A stretch of 64,000 nt of DNA from Arsenophonus endosymbiont of Aleurodicus floccissimus (GCF_900343025.1 NZ_OUND01000002.1:62001-126000), one strand, 5' to 3'. Counted from the stretch's first letter, positions 1-12,646 are shown. Numbers and translations are program-made. The notes: a model not told the origin generated them from the sequence alone.

Positions 1-414
1 AAATATAGGTATATTCTTCCCAGGAGTAAACTAAGTTCTTTCATGGTTAACCAAATAAATTTTTTGAAATATTCCAATCCAACTTTCATTATTTGGCGCC
101 CAAACAGCTACCGAATTAAAAATTTCACCTAAAATCTATCCACGTTCAATAAATCCACATATAATGGTTAGATTTAGTTGTATTGAGAGTTTACTTAATA
201 ATTGCTCAGTTTCTCCTCCATTCGATTCACTCAGCGACCATAGTGTTCAGTACGTAATAATTCTGGCAAATAACCAGCTGTTACTAACTTAAGGGAAACA
301 GATAATATCCGTATTATTCGATGCCGCTTTTTTACATAATTTTTCTATTTTTAATAAATTACTTTTCTTATCGCCCAAAATTGTATCAATCTGAGCAAGC
401 GCAATCTGTAGCAA
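1..414 (-). pseudogene. Carbon-nitrogen hydrolase (nitrilase superfamily), broken and cut by the window edge
   Basis: Read on the minus strand the segment gives ALAQIDTILGDKKSN, then VTAGYLPELL, CGFIERG, FNSVAVWAP, FQKIYLVNHER and FTPGKNIP, the order found in the N-terminal half of nitrilase-superfamily amidohydrolases, which use a Glu-Lys-Cys triad on C-N bonds. The pieces sit in different frames: a lost base near 288-295 destroys the codon of the catalytic Glu (normally FPEL), a second shift lies near 232-238, and in-frame stops follow FIERG and NHER. The Lys (FQK) survives; the Cys would lie beyond the left edge. No ATG fits the N-terminus; TTG at 414 is the nearest start. The exact substrate cannot be told. 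Family is fairly sure, inactivation very sure. Confidence 0.75.
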
Positions 415-818
415 AATTTATTTCTATAAAACAATTAAATTTTTAAGTATATTAATAATATTAACCTACAACAATACCTAAAAACTAAGTATTTACCAAT
501 ATAATACACTATTTTATAACTAAAAAATATCTGAAAATAAATACTAAAATAGTTTCTTATATAAATTTAATTAAAAGCTTTTACCAACACTTTGGAAATT
601 TATTTAAATGTCTATCATTAAAATAGTTAAGCGATAAGTTTATGTTAATTCAATCTATATTATATAAATTTATTTATGAAAAATATTTTTAGGGTGAATT
701 TTTAAATACATTAATATAAAAATATTTTTAGTATTATTGTAGATAATGAATAGCATGATTAATCTTAATCGGTTTAATGCTTATTTAATATTCTAACAAA
801 GTATTTAGGAAAGTTACT
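415..818. other. AT-rich intergenic stretch
   Basis: About 400 bases of very AT-rich sequence with stops in all frames. I see no convincing coding remnant or RNA gene. A purine-rich TTAGGAAAG just before 819 could serve as ribosome binding site for the next relic. Confidence 0.5.
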
Positions 819-1028
819 ATGTTTAATGTACAACAAAAACGTAAAACAACTTTTTAAAGATTAAAGCCTGGTATGACTGTATCTTACAATGAAAAAGTGT
901 TAAAAATAATAAAGTTACACAACATAAAACTAACAGAAAAGGGATTAATTTACCAATTTGATGTAGATGACAATAATGGAGTATTGATGGGTGAAAGTGG
1001 TACAAAAATAAGTATCATTAAAGAATAA
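819..1028 (+). pseudogene. Small unknown protein with an internal stop
   Basis: A 69-codon frame opens with ATG (MFNVQQKRKTTF), meets TAA at codon 13, then continues in the same frame as RLKPGMTVSYNEKVLK to the final TAA. An AGGAAAG-type ribosome binding site sits about 9 bases ahead of the ATG, so the frame was probably a gene broken by one nonsense change. Alternatively translation could restart at the internal ATG at codon 18. I do not recognise the family; the sequence is charged, without membrane segment or signal peptide. It stands alone between two AT-rich gaps. Confidence 0.35.
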
Positions 1029-1361
1029 TAGGATTAGATATATAACTCAATACAGTTATTTTTAATTTTGTTACTTTCAACGTAACTGTTAATATATCGA
1101 CACGGCTTATCAAAAAAAATTAAACTACCATGGGCAGTATTGCAATCGAAAAAATTCTATCGTCTAAAATAGCACTCATTTATTTTGCTACTATATAATC
1201 TATTTAGATAACAAATATTAGAAATATTCTTAATCAATCACAACCATTTCAATAATAATGGATTAACATATTAGAATATTTAATTCTTTACTCCCATAAT
1301 ATAAAATGTTTTTTATAACAAAATGAAATAACTAATTAAAAACTCCAGCATAATAGGTAAA
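1029..1361. other. AT-rich intergenic stretch upstream of mobA
   Basis: No coding remnant seen. It must contain any remaining mobA promoter, but I cannot pick a convincing -35/-10 pair in the general AT background. Confidence 0.4.
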
Positions 1362-1959
1362 TTGAGTATAGCCAAAATTGTAGTCACTGGCATAATATTA
1401 GCAGGTGGGCAAGCTCGTCGAATGAATCGGTGCGATAAAGGGCTGATCCAGATTACAGGCAAATCACTTTATCAATATGCAATTGCAAAACTGTTGCCAC
1501 AAGTTGATTATCTATTCATTAATGCCAATCGAAATATCACAAAATATCAACAAGCAGGATATCCTGTTATTGTTGATACCATAGTAGATTTTGCTGGCCC
1601 CCTAGCCTGCATGTTAGCAGGTATTTATGCCGCTCAAACATCTTGGGTTGCCTTTGTACCTTGTGATGTTCCAGATTTTCCCGATGACCTAGTGATGAAA
1701 CTTTGTCAAGGTCGAAAAGAAAATGTCGGCAGTTATGTTGCGAGCACTGGCTTTAACCCATCCAATTTTTGCATTACTTCATCGTTTTGTTATCCCAACA
1801 CTAGAAGAAAATTTAATTAAGCATCAGCACAAGGTAATCTCTTTTATGGAAAAAATTAACGCTTCAGCAGTAAATTTTGCCCATTATGACAAAAATTTTG
1901 TTAATCTAAATACGTTGGCAGATTGCTATCAATGGGAGCAACAACAAATAAAAATGTAA
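1362..1959 (+). pseudogene. mobA: Molybdenum cofactor guanylyltransferase MobA, frameshifted
   Basis: MobA transfers GMP to molybdopterin to make the MGD cofactor of enzymes such as nitrate, DMSO and formate-type oxidoreductases. The N-terminal nucleotide-binding signature GIILAGGQARRMN and the DKGLI motif are present, followed by VAFVPCDVPDFP typical of the family. After about codon 125 the frame breaks: the homologous C-terminal half (HPIFALLHRFVIPTLEE, ending FVNLNTLADCYQWE) continues in another frame from roughly 1745-1758. Only a TTG at 1362 is available as start. Total length, about 199 codons, matches the usual ~194. It overlaps the start of mobB, so both were one operon. One indel suffices to explain the damage. 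Confidence 0.9.
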
Positions 1960-2433
1960 TCCTACTACTTGGAATAACAGCTTATAGTGGTACGGGAAAG
2001 ACAACGCTATTAAAAAAGTTATTCCTTTGCTAGCTGTCGGGATTATCAAACATACCCATCATGACATGGACATTGATAAACCTAATAAAGATAGCTATCA
2101 ATTACGCCAAGCAAACATTAATTGCCTGTCAACAACCGTTGAACGTTAATGACAGAGACATCAAATAATACCACTCTTGATTTAGCTTATTTAGTAAATC
2201 AATTTGATCCCCAACAGACCGATTTAATTTTAGTTGAAGGATTTAAAGAAGAAAGTATCCCTAAAATTGCGCTGTATCGAGCGACTTCCAATCGTCCTTT
2301 CTTGGATATCATGGATCAACACGTGATAGCAGTCGCAAGTGATGACAAACAAGCTACCCAACTTCTGCAATTGGATATTAACTCTCCTGAACAGATAGCC
2401 GATTGTATCGCTAATTGGTTAACAGACAAATGA
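1932..2433 (+). pseudogene. mobB: Molybdopterin-guanine dinucleotide adaptor MobB, frameshifted
   Basis: MobB is a P-loop GTP-binding partner of MobA. From ATG 1932 the product reads MGATTNKNV..GITAYSGTGKTTLLKK, a clear Walker A, then shifts frame near 2015-2025 (PLLAVGIIKHTHHDMDIDK follows in another frame) and again near 2120-2150, where a few residues are missing before MTETSNNTTLDLAYL. The C-terminal part, with LILVEGFKEE and HVIAVASDD, is clean to the TGA at 2433. The start overlaps the last 28 bases of mobA. With both genes dead the cell cannot make bis-MGD from this locus, which implies loss of molybdo-enzymes or an outside supply. Confidence 0.88.
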
Positions 2434-2638
2434 TAAAAATGAATAATAAACAGACTATTTTATTAATAATAGATTTTTATTGTAAGTTCTAGATGAATTA
2501 AATAGGTACTATTGCGATAGGCAAGTAACAGTACCATTAATAAGTCAAGCTATATTCTCAACCATCTAATAGCGTTAGTTTTCCGCCGATAATCCTTAAC
2601 CAATAATCTAACCCACCGGTTAAGAATCTATCAATCAA

Positions 2639-4021
<1,383 letters not shown>

Positions 4022-4132
4022 CGTTAATTTATTCGATTTTATTAATTAAATTACAGTTTAACTAACATTCTTATAGAGCTATTTATTAATAACCCGTTAA
4101 AAACCACCAAACTACAATGAGGAATAAAAAAT

Positions 4133-4975
4133 CTATTCCGGCACAATCCACTCTACACAGGTATGACCTATTCCTTCGGGCACTAAAACCTTATGTAACC
4201 ATGGTAACGACGTTCGCATTTATTGTTCCAATTTCCATGGTGGATTAATGATTATCATACCCGAAGCCGTCATTCCTCGCTGATCACTATCTGGACGTAC
4301 CGCTAACTCAATCTTTAGTATTTTACGGATCCTACTATTTTGCAGTCCGTGCATCATTCGCTTAACTTGCTGTCGTAAAACTACCAGATACCAAATAGCG
4401 TAAATTCCTGTAGCAAACCGCTTATAACCTTCCAAAACAGCATTAACCACTGATTGATAATCTGATTTTAATTCGTATGGTGGATCAATCAAAATAATGC
4501 CTCGACGGCTTGATGGCGGTAGCTTAGATTTTAACTGTTGAAAACCATCTTGCCGTAAAACTTGTGCTTGTTTATCTTTAGCAAACTCTGATCTTAGTAT
4601 GGGATAATCACTAGGGTGTAATTCAGTCAATAGCAGTTTATCCTGCTCGCGTAACAAAAACTTAGCCAATAATGGCGATCCTGGATAATAGTGAAGATCA
4701 CCTTTGGCATTCAGTTTAGTCATTACTGTTAGGTAAGCAGCTAACTCTGTCGGCAAATCATCTCGTTGCCATAAACGCGCAATTCCCTCAAGATATTCTT
4801 CCGTCTTACCCGCATGCTTACCTGTTAGTTGATAGCGACCAGCCACAGCATGAGTATCAAGATAAAGAAAAGGCGTTTCTTTTTCCTTGAGAGACTCAAT
4901 AATCAAACTTTGTACAATATGCTTTAATGCATCTGCGTAATTACCAGCATAGAAACTGTGACGATAACTTAACAT
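4133..4975 (-). pseudogene. rlmJ: 23S rRNA m6A2030 methyltransferase RlmJ with a late stop
   Basis: RlmJ methylates A2030 of 23S rRNA. The product starts MLSYRHSFYAGNYADALKH and carries the catalytic DPPY motif at residues 164-167, then runs to EQ and a TAA at 4220-4222. The same frame continues after that stop as MRTSLPWLHKVLVPEG and ends HTCVEWIVPE at the TAG 4133-4135, exactly the normal C-terminus, so a single CAA-to-TAA change removed the last 29 residues of a ~280-residue protein. The SAM-binding THAGAGRY also reads THAVAGRY. The 251-residue product could still fold; whether it works is open. I call it a probable pseudogene. Confidence 0.8.
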
Positions 4976-5146
4976 AAATTTATTACCATTTAATATAAAA
5001 AACTGTTTTTGCGAGGGCTAAATATAGCTACTACTATACTTATATTACCGCACATTTTATCATAGTAATATTAAACTCTGATAATAACATAACATATTTA
5101 TAGCATTATGCTGAATAGACTATTAACAATAAAAAGTGAATAGACT

Positions 5147-5539
5147 ATGAAAAAAATATCATTATCAATATATTGTATTGCATTTATGCTTGGTAGTAAC
5201 CTGGTATTTACTAACCAACAAATAAATATGTGTAAAATAAAAAAACAAACAATACAGACCCAAATCGAATATGCTAAAAAAGATAATAATCAAGATAAAA
5301 TTGATGGGTTAAAAACGGCTTTAAAAAATTTAGAGAATAATTGTAGCTCTGAGTTTATATATCAAAAAAATAAAAATGAAGTTGAGAAAAAACGCTTAAA
5401 AGTTAGAGAACGTGAAGTTGACTTGAAAGAGGCGCAAGCAAAAGGAGATAAGAATAAAATTAGTAAGCAGCAACAAAAACTGCAACAAGCCAAAATTGAG
5501 CTGTATAAAGCAGAGGAAATATTAAAAGCAAGTAAATAA
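5147..5539 (+). CDS. yqjC: DUF1090 family periplasmic protein (YqjC-like)
   Basis: A complete 130-residue protein. Residues 1-22 form a Sec signal peptide (MKKISLSIYCIAFMLG). The mature part begins with CKIKKQTIQTQIEYAKKD and is followed by a highly charged, Lys/Glu/Gln-rich helix (RLKVREREVDLKEAQAKGDKNK) predicted to be a coiled coil. Two cysteines (about residues 29 and 65) could pair. This layout is that of DUF1090 proteins such as E. coli YqjC, whose biochemical role is not established. It is one of few undamaged small genes here and stands alone, between rlmJ (opposite strand) and the yhjD relic. The family call is good, the symbol is by analogy. Confidence 0.75.
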   Translation: MKKISLSIYCIAFMLGSNLVFTNQQINMCKIKKQTIQTQIEYAKKDNNQDKIDGLKTALKNLENNCSSEFIYQKNKNEVEKKRLKVREREVDLKEAQAKGDKNKISKQQQKLQQAKIELYKAEEILKASK

Positions 5540-5636
5540 ATCATCAGCAAATTAAACGAATTTAAATAAAAACAGGTCATACTTAAAAACAATTTTGAGC
5601 AAATGATAGCCATGCAGCCTAAGGAGAGCAAAAAGG

Positions 5637-6542
5637 TGAAAAACACATTGAGCAAAAGTGTTGTTAGTGGTTAGAAAGCATTAACCTATTCAAAGAAGTG
5701 TGTTGATGTTATCTATAATATTCCATTTATTGCTCATTTAATCCGCGCGGCAGAACGTTTGACTGTATGGGCAACCAATTTGGTGCCGCTATTACCTATT
5801 TTTCTTTTCTCTCTTTGATCGCTGTCCTTATATTTTCCTTTGCAACAACTGGCTTTATATTAGCCTCCAATCCCGATTTACTAGAAAAATTGATCCGCGG
5901 TATATCAAAAAGTATTAGTGATCCAACATTAGCCCAAACGCTGGAAAGAAGTATCGATACCGCTAGTACAGCCGTCGATTTGACCGGTTTAGCGATTGCA
6001 CTTTATTCTAGGGTTAATTGGGTTAATAACCTTCGTCAAGTTATTTTGGCGCAATCTCGTGATATTTGGGAAAGAAACGAAGATGAGAAAGAATCCATTT
6101 TTTCTCTATTTTCGTGATTTTCTTTTTCTTATCGGCTTATTAATTGCCTTAGTTATCACCATTACATTAACTTCTAGTGCCGGCTCGGAACAAGCAACAC
6201 TGGTTAGTCTATTGCATCTTGATGCTATTGAATGGCTACGTCGGATTTGGACAATAGTCGGCTTGACCATCTCAATTATGACTAATTATCTATTGTTCAT
6301 GTAGATTTTTTGGATCTTACCCCATCAACAATTTCGCCGTATTTCGTTACTGAAAGGAAAATTAATTGCAGCTATTGGCTTTGAAATACTCAAATCTATT
6401 ATGACTTGGGTATTGCCTAGCCTAGCGAGCTCACCATCAGGTGCCGCATTTGGTTCAGTTATTGGTTATGGCTTTTTTCTATTTTTTTGCCCGTTTGACC
6501 CTTTTCTGTGCTGCCTGGATAGCCACAGATAAACCAGCGTAA
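5637..6542 (+). pseudogene. yhjD: YhjD inner-membrane protein (YihY/BrkB family), degraded
   Basis: YhjD is a multi-span inner-membrane protein of the YihY/BrkB superfamily; in E. coli a YhjD mutation is known to suppress loss of lipid A Kdo. The relic reads FIAHLIRAAERLT, NQFGAAITYFSFLSL, RDFLFLIGLLIAL and SPSGAAFGSVIG in order, but in three frames. Lesions: TAG at 5673-5675, a frameshift near 5765, another near 6100-6115, an in-frame TAG at 6302-6304 (LLFM-stop-IFW) and a shift near 6485. The terminal FCAAWIATDKPA matches the family end. Start (GTG 5637) is approximate. It has the largest load of membrane segments in this part of the window but cannot make them. Confidence 0.88.
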
Positions 6543-6750
6543 TGACGCAATAATAAAACTATTACTTGATAACTTATTAGTAATAGAAAGTTGGCAAATA
6601 AAATCCAACAATTCTGTTATATAAATATTTCTGAAAAAATAATCATCAGTAACTATTTGCGGCATAACCCTATTTATTTAAGATAATAAGCTACCTGTTC
6701 ATGATATCCATATATCTTTATTACCATTAAGTTATGATTTTTTATCGTAA

Positions 6751-8239
6751 TCAATTAAAGCTGGTAACAGGTGAGCTGTCATTTACTTCCTGTTCCGTTG
6801 CCGATGTAGCCACAGCCGACCACAGAGCTTGTTTAAACTTATTTCTAAGCTGTTCAATATCTAATCGTCTTTTATCAACTGGTTGAGATAAAATAAAGGT
6901 ATGCCCCTGCGCAACCAACCGTTTAGCATCCTCAGTTATTACAGCTAATGTTAATTCTGCCAGAAAAGCTTGCCTTAAACGTTGAAACTGTTCCGGTGCA
7001 ATATCTATGATACCATTTTGTTGTAAAATCAGCCGCTGATTAATTAATATGTCAGTACTTACTCTAGCATAAGCCACAAATAGCTGATCTAATTACTGCT
7101 GTTTTTCTTGTACTATTTTCTCAAATATGGCTTAAGAAATACCTTTATTGTTAATAGCAGATAATTCTGCTAACAAACTTTCGGTTACACTCTTCATTTT
7201 TTCAGGCGCGCAGCCCGATACTAATAATGCACAGCTTGCTCGCTGATATTGAATACAGCAATCCATATTCAATCCAACAAGTTTGCCATATTTTTTGTCA
7301 ACAGCCTGTTTAATTGAACGAAAAATAGCCTCTCTGGCTAAATCATCAAGCCAATAATGCTTTAACATTTCAGAATCGTTAATCGTTCGTCAACCAAAAT
7401 CCCAAGTCAGCGATAAAGAATCTTTTGCTGGATTTAAGCTGGTTAAATTAATTATTTGTGGTGGAAGAACTGGTAGCGCCGCCACAGTAACCGGCATAGA
7501 ACGTTTTCCACTAAGCGCTGAAAAAATCTGATTAATATTTTCCGTCAATGAACGGTTCTCAACATGACCAGTGACATAAAGCATCATTATATCAGGTGTA
7601 TACTATTGTTGAACAAATTTGTTAATTTCTTCTAACTTAACCGATGTAATTGGCATCGCACCCGATTCATGGCCAATTAAGGTTGACCCTTTTATTCTCG
7701 CTCGCCATAAAGGATCTTTTACATTAGCGGGATGTGTTACTACCATATGCTTTGGTAACGACGTTACCATCATTAATGATTTTTTATCAAATTGGCTACC
7801 CGCTGCCGAGCCTGCCAACCATTGAAATGCCTCTTTCAGTAACTCAGGTCGATTGTTAGGTAAGCTTAAGTTATAAAGAGTTACGTCATAAGAGACAATC
7901 GCCGGAAGGATCGGTGCTGCTGGATCAATAGCATTGTGCCATAACTGTTGTAATTGCGAATTGCTTAAAGTTTTACTGTGGAACAGTGCCATCTTGGGGA
8001 TCAAATAGATAAAGCCTCTCTGACTTTCTGTTTCTACCATTGAACCCGTTTTGACAACTAACCGCAATTGGATCCTATCATTCGGCCGCTGTGGAGTTTG
8101 CAATAGTTGCCAAGAAAAACCATTATCTAATTTTACCTTGCTGCCAGGCAGGATCAAGTTGAAAAGTTTCTGCCGGCAGTTGGCTGGACAAAGCCATTAG
8201 TGCGCCACCAATAAAATACCAAATTTTAATGCCCTGCAT
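6751..8239 (-). pseudogene. yhjJ: YhjJ, M16-peptidase-like periplasmic protein, degraded
   Basis: YhjJ belongs to the M16 (pitrilysin) family but is a non-catalytic type without the zinc HxxEH motif. The relic spans the whole ~498-codon length: MQGIKIWYFIGGALMA signal peptide at 8239, LQTPQRPNDRIQLRLVVKTGS, SYDVTLYNLSLPNNR, YWLDDLAREAIF and IDIAPEQFQRLRQ near the C-terminus. A frameshift lies near 8150, and in-frame stops occur at 7603 (normally a Trp before YTPD), 7390, 7132 and 7093-7095. Most lesions are single-base nonsense changes in an otherwise aligned frame. Upstream there is no promoter I can define. Confidence 0.9.
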
Positions 8240-8920
8240 GCAAACCTCTTGTTGTTAATTGTTAGATTTAACCGTCAAATGCCACATTTATTTTTAACGG
8301 AAAGTACCACCTCAGGGCTTAGACAGCTGATCTCTGGTTAAATCTCATAATATTTGGGATATTCTTAGATCTCTAAGACTACCATGTTAAGCTTAAGGTT
8401 CACCACTACGTTTTTTATAGATTATTTGATATCTATCGAATTTTATTAACTACATTATGGTCAAAAATAGTTGTTTAATACAGGTTACTGATATTATCAC
8501 TTTAAATAATATAAAACATATTAATAATTAACTACGATTACAATCAATAAAGTTGTTAATTCATAAATAAAATTATTCAAATATAAAAAATAACAACATA
8601 CATCACAGATGATCTATTTAAATCAATGTATTAATACAATTTTATTATCTATTTTTATGATAAAATTTTCATTCTAATAATTTTATCGAATATTATTCTT
8701 ATAGAAAATGATTTGTTTGTCGATTAGGAAAAACAATAGCGCCTACTTTACCGTAGCCGCTATGACTTGGAGAGGTTAACTATTCAAATATATCCTCTAA
8801 TAATCTATCACTTTGGCCAAATTCAGTATTATTATTTCAGCGAATGTCATTTCATTAAACGGTAAGCGGTACCATATTAGCGATTTATTCTACAAATATG
8901 TCATTGAAATAACTTTATTT
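8240..8920. other. Gene-free stretch between yhjJ and the first TpsA relic
   Basis: Nearly 700 bases, AT-rich, stops in all frames. The part next to yhjJ (8240-8420) is less AT-rich and may be the eroded remains of a neighbouring gene, but I recognise nothing. No RNA gene or clear hairpin seen. Confidence 0.4.
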
Positions 8921-10283
8921 TTAGCAGAAAATAACTATATCAACGGTTAAATCTCTTACTGAAATTATCTTACTATTATCATTAATAGCATCTATATTTA
9001 TTGCATCTTCAACTAATGTCAATACTAGACTGGTGTCTATAATTTCTATAGTTCCACTATTTTCCACATTACCAAATGATTTTAATTCCAGATGCCTGTT
9101 CAACTAGAATTAAGTCTCTATCAAAAATGAGAGCTTCATTTTCTATGTTTATTATTTATTAGGTAAAATATAATTTACTATCATTAATTTTATTATTAAC
9201 TATTGTATAATTTATATTAATTATCAATGTTAATAATATAATCGCTAATATTTTTAATATTATCATAGTTAACCAATAATGACTCAAAAAAAATTACATC
9301 TACTTTATTAATATTAAAATATGTGCTGTTAAATCTAAGACTTTTAGTTTTTATTACAAAATAAAATAATTCTTCTGGTTTATCGTTACCATTACCACCA
9401 ATAATTACTTGCACATTTTTTCATCAATAAAGTTACTATTTATATCGACATCAAGATTATTCGTCCAAACTTATTATCTATTATTTATTGAATAATCATC
9501 AGTTAACTTAACATTTATATATTTAGCTTGAATTCGTGCATCTATTCCAATAGACAGACCAGTAGTAGGAGTTTCGGTTAATGGTATACTCTTTCCAATA
9601 ATGGATAATTGATGATCATGAGAAACTCTTAAAATATTATCACCGATCGTGCCATAAATTGTGCTTGCAGACAGAGAACTATTATCCAAAATTTTAATAT
9701 TACGCGAGATAAGATCTAAGCGTCCTTCTCCGCTACGATGAACACGACTATTACCTTTAAATACAATATCACCATTCTCAGTCGCTAAAAGTATTTCTCC
9801 TGACTGTACTTCATTAAAACCCACATCTCTAAACCTGATTAGAGAATTTTCTTCAATATAAAAAACTTTTCCTATTACTAACCGCTGGGTAGGTGAATCA
9901 GCAAACCAACAACCATTACATTTAATACCATTAAGATTAGCAATAATTAGCTCTGCTGCTTTACCATTAACGGTTAACTTGCCTTTGAGTAAACTTTTTT
10001 CTGCTGAAGTTACTTCATTAACAATAATTTTTGCCGCTAAATCGTTTGTATTTTCAAGAACAGCACTTTTTTTACCGACATTAAATTTTTGATAATAATT
10101 ATGAGAAATACTATTTTCATTTGCTTTTTCAATATGAATATGTTTAATAACATCTTTCATTTCAATCGTTAAATCGGTTTTTAGTTTATCATCAACAATT
10201 ATATTTTCATTGGCAATAACATGGAAAGAGTAAAAGATACTAGCAATACTTAAAGCGATAAAACTCAATTTATTTTTTCTCAT
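8921..10283 (-). pseudogene. TpsA-type haemagglutinin/haemolysin (ShlA-like), copy 1, truncated
   Basis: An exceptionally good ribosome binding site (GGAGG, 7 bases before ATG 10283) leads into a Sec signal peptide (MRKNKLSFIALSIASIFYSF..ANE) and a TPS secretion domain: NYYQKFNVGKKSAVLENT, GKLTVNGKAAELIIAN and the cysteine pair CNGC of ShlA/HpmA-type exoproteins. The signature NPNGI reads NLNGI. This frame stops after 269 codons at 9474. Shifted pieces downstream (IIGGNGNDKPEELF near 9414-9360; NVENSGTIEIID near 9070) show the gene once continued into the filamentous beta-helix. Native TpsA proteins exceed 1,000 residues; no C-terminal effector remains. The nearest transporter, a dead TpsB, is 8 kb away on the same strand. 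Confidence 0.8.
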
Positions 10284-10619
10284 AAAGTACCTCCATGTAA
10301 TTAATAATTTATAAATTAATGCTTAAACTAAAGAGTTTTCATCTTAAATAAAAATTATATTATGAGTCAAGAAAAATAAAACATAACTATTTATAATAAT
10401 AAAGTTTTTAATTATTTTATTATATTGCAGAAATAAATTTCAACAATAAAAATTACCCATCAAATTTTCACTTTAAATATTGAGAAAAATTTCAATTAGC
10501 TTAACAATCAAATTTATCATTCATCCCGTTAATTGCTGAATAAAAAAATAGTTCCTAATTTTGGTAGGCGCTATTACTAATAAATTATTTATTGTTAAAA
10601 TAACTAATTTATTTTTTAT
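10284..10619. other. AT-rich spacer between TpsA relics 1 and 2
   Basis: No gene. The bases just ahead of 10283 (TAATTACATGGAGG on the minus strand) nearly repeat those ahead of copy 2 (TAATTACATGGAAC), a sign that the two genes arose by tandem duplication. Confidence 0.5.
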
Positions 10620-12253
10620 TTACATCTTACAATTAAAGTCGACTTTATTACTATTAACAAATTTCAACTGCTCATCAGGAGTAATATCAATTAATTCTGT
10701 TGCACTAACAACAGGCTTAATGTTTTTATTTTTATTAATAATTTTAATATTACCATCTTTAACTTTTAATTGCTGAGCATCAATTATTAAACCATTACTG
10801 GCAGCTATGTTATTTCCATATGTATCAAGTACTTCATTAACTTTTATCTTTATTAGCACATTTTTACCCTCTACCTTAATAATGCCACGATTTTTTAAAG
10901 AATCGGTGTTCATTTCTAAGCGACCATCCCCTATCAAGTCAGCATTATTGGTAATCTCTTTACTATCGAATACTAACTTGGAATTATTGAGTGAAAATTG
11001 GCCATAATTTAAATCTGATGGTTTATTACCATCAAAATGACCATATTGATAAGAGTCCTTTTTATTATCAAATTGGTTACTTTTTACATAAATAATGGCA
11101 TTTTGGCTGCTTATATAACTATTGGTATTTTCAAACGAATCAACATTAATATTTTGTACCAGTGTTATTCATTTTAAAAGTTGCATGATCAAATTTTAAT
11201 CTTTTGCTTTAATAATTGATTTATTTACAAATTTATCATTTTGATCATCAACAACAATCAATTTAGCGTCTTTCATGTTGATGAACTGGTTTTCTATATC
11301 TGTATAAAACTTGTTAGCACTCAACTGCCCCTCATTAATAACACCACTATCGCCCGTTTGTGTAATGCTTAAACCCCTAAATTTCACGTTTGCATATTCA
11401 CTAATCAACAAACCTGCATCAGGACTATTTTCCTGCTGGCCAAGGTGACCCGTCACAGAGTGATAATAATCAGAATAATTGGCTACTCGATATATATCCA
11501 TTTTACCGTTTTTCCCTTTACGACAAAGTGAATAATTAGATGGAACCTTTTAATTAGTATGGAAATTATATCTTACATAAGATAAACCATAGGCTTTATG
11601 TTTACGGGAAAATTTAATTTCATTATTACCAATAATAGTTTTAAGAAACTTACCATTTAGATTACCATCAGACATCGCTATTTCATTAGAAATAAGTTTT
11701 AATAACCCTTCATCATGAACTGACTTAATATTATTTTTAAATATAATCTTTCCTTCAGCTGAAACATTAATTTTCAAATCGCCATCTTTATAGTGGATCT
11801 TACCGACTTGTGGTAAGATTGATGATTCCTTGATATTGATTAATTTAACTTTATCTGTTACTAATAACTGTTGCTTAGTAACGGAAAACGAACAATCATT
11901 ACACTCAATACCATTTGGATTAGCAATCATCAAATATGTATCATCACCTTTAAGTGAATTATTTTCATTAGATATGACTTCATTAATAATAAATTTTGCA
12001 GCTGAGTTCGCTAGATAATTTGGGTTATTAATAATAACCCATTTTTCACTAACATTAAACTTTAGATAATAATTAATGGAAATACCATTTTTATTCTATT
12101 TTTCAATATTAATATGTTCAATGCCATTTTTAATTTATAGAGTAATATCTTTTTATTATTGTCAATAATAATGTTTTCACTGGCATTAATATGAAAATAA
12201 AAAAGGATGTTGGCAACACTTAAAGTAATAAAGCTCAGTTTATTTTTTGTCAT
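10620..12253 (-). pseudogene. TpsA-type haemagglutinin/haemolysin, copy 2, in many pieces
   Basis: A tandem paralogue of copy 1. From ATG 12253 the signal peptide MTKNKLSFITLSVANILFYF matches copy 1 closely, then the frame breaks. The TPS domain continues in other frames: IANPNGIECNDCSF (about 11930-11890, intact NPNGI and Cys pair), then repeats of the beta-helix type such as FRGLSITQTGDSGVINEG (11400-11330) and RLEMNTDSLKNRGIIKVEG (10925-10870). At least four frameshifts or stops. Its ribosome site is GGAAC where copy 1 has GGAGG. No function can remain. The order signal-TPS-helix is clear; the total original length is not. Confidence 0.8.
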
Positions 12254-12576
12254 AAAATAGTTCCATGTAATTAATAAATTAACGCGCAAACTAAAGATTT
12301 TTCAGCTTAAAAAAACATTAGTAATTTGTCAAATAAAATAAAACAAAACAAATGTAATCATTAAGATAGTTATCATAATAAATATTCCTTAAATATTATC
12401 ATTTACGATTATTGTTAAATTGGCATTATAAAATATCATTCTATTTATAATAATAATATATTTCTTATTTATTTTTTACTATAGATATTTAGTAGTCTAT
12501 TTAATTAATTTTAAGCTATATATTGCCTGTCATCTGATAATATTGATATACAAGCTAACAGCTAAATAATAAAAAA
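12254..12576. other. AT-rich spacer between TpsA relic 2 and the dpp terminator
   Basis: About 320 bases without recognisable gene, with the leader of TpsA relic 2 at its left edge. Nothing else seen. Confidence 0.4.
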
Positions 12577-12608
12577 GTGATAATAATACTAATAAATATT
12601 ATTATCAC
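12577..12608 (-). terminator. Terminator of the dpp operon
   Basis: A perfect 12-bp inverted repeat, GTGATAATAATA / TATTATTATCAC, 8-base loop. On the minus strand it is followed directly by six T residues. The stem is AT-rich but complete, just past the original end of dppF (12647), so it is the natural end of the dppABCDF transcript. Confidence 0.65.
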
Positions 12609-12646
12609 TTCAATTAACAAAAAAATTGATTAGTTACGAATGATCA

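Noticed and set aside
5362-5655. 97-codon minus-strand frame opposite the DUF1090 gene
   Set aside because: Cys/Phe/Leu-rich antisense of a Lys/Glu-rich coiled-coil gene, no ribosome site.
6459-6665. Minus-strand 68-codon frame at the end of yhjD
   Set aside because: Overlaps the yhjD C-terminus antisense, no family features.
8921-12253. Contact-dependent inhibition (CdiA/CdiB) system
   Set aside because: TpsA relics lack any C-terminal toxin or immunity gene, and the Cys-pair TPS domain is of ShlA/HpmA type.
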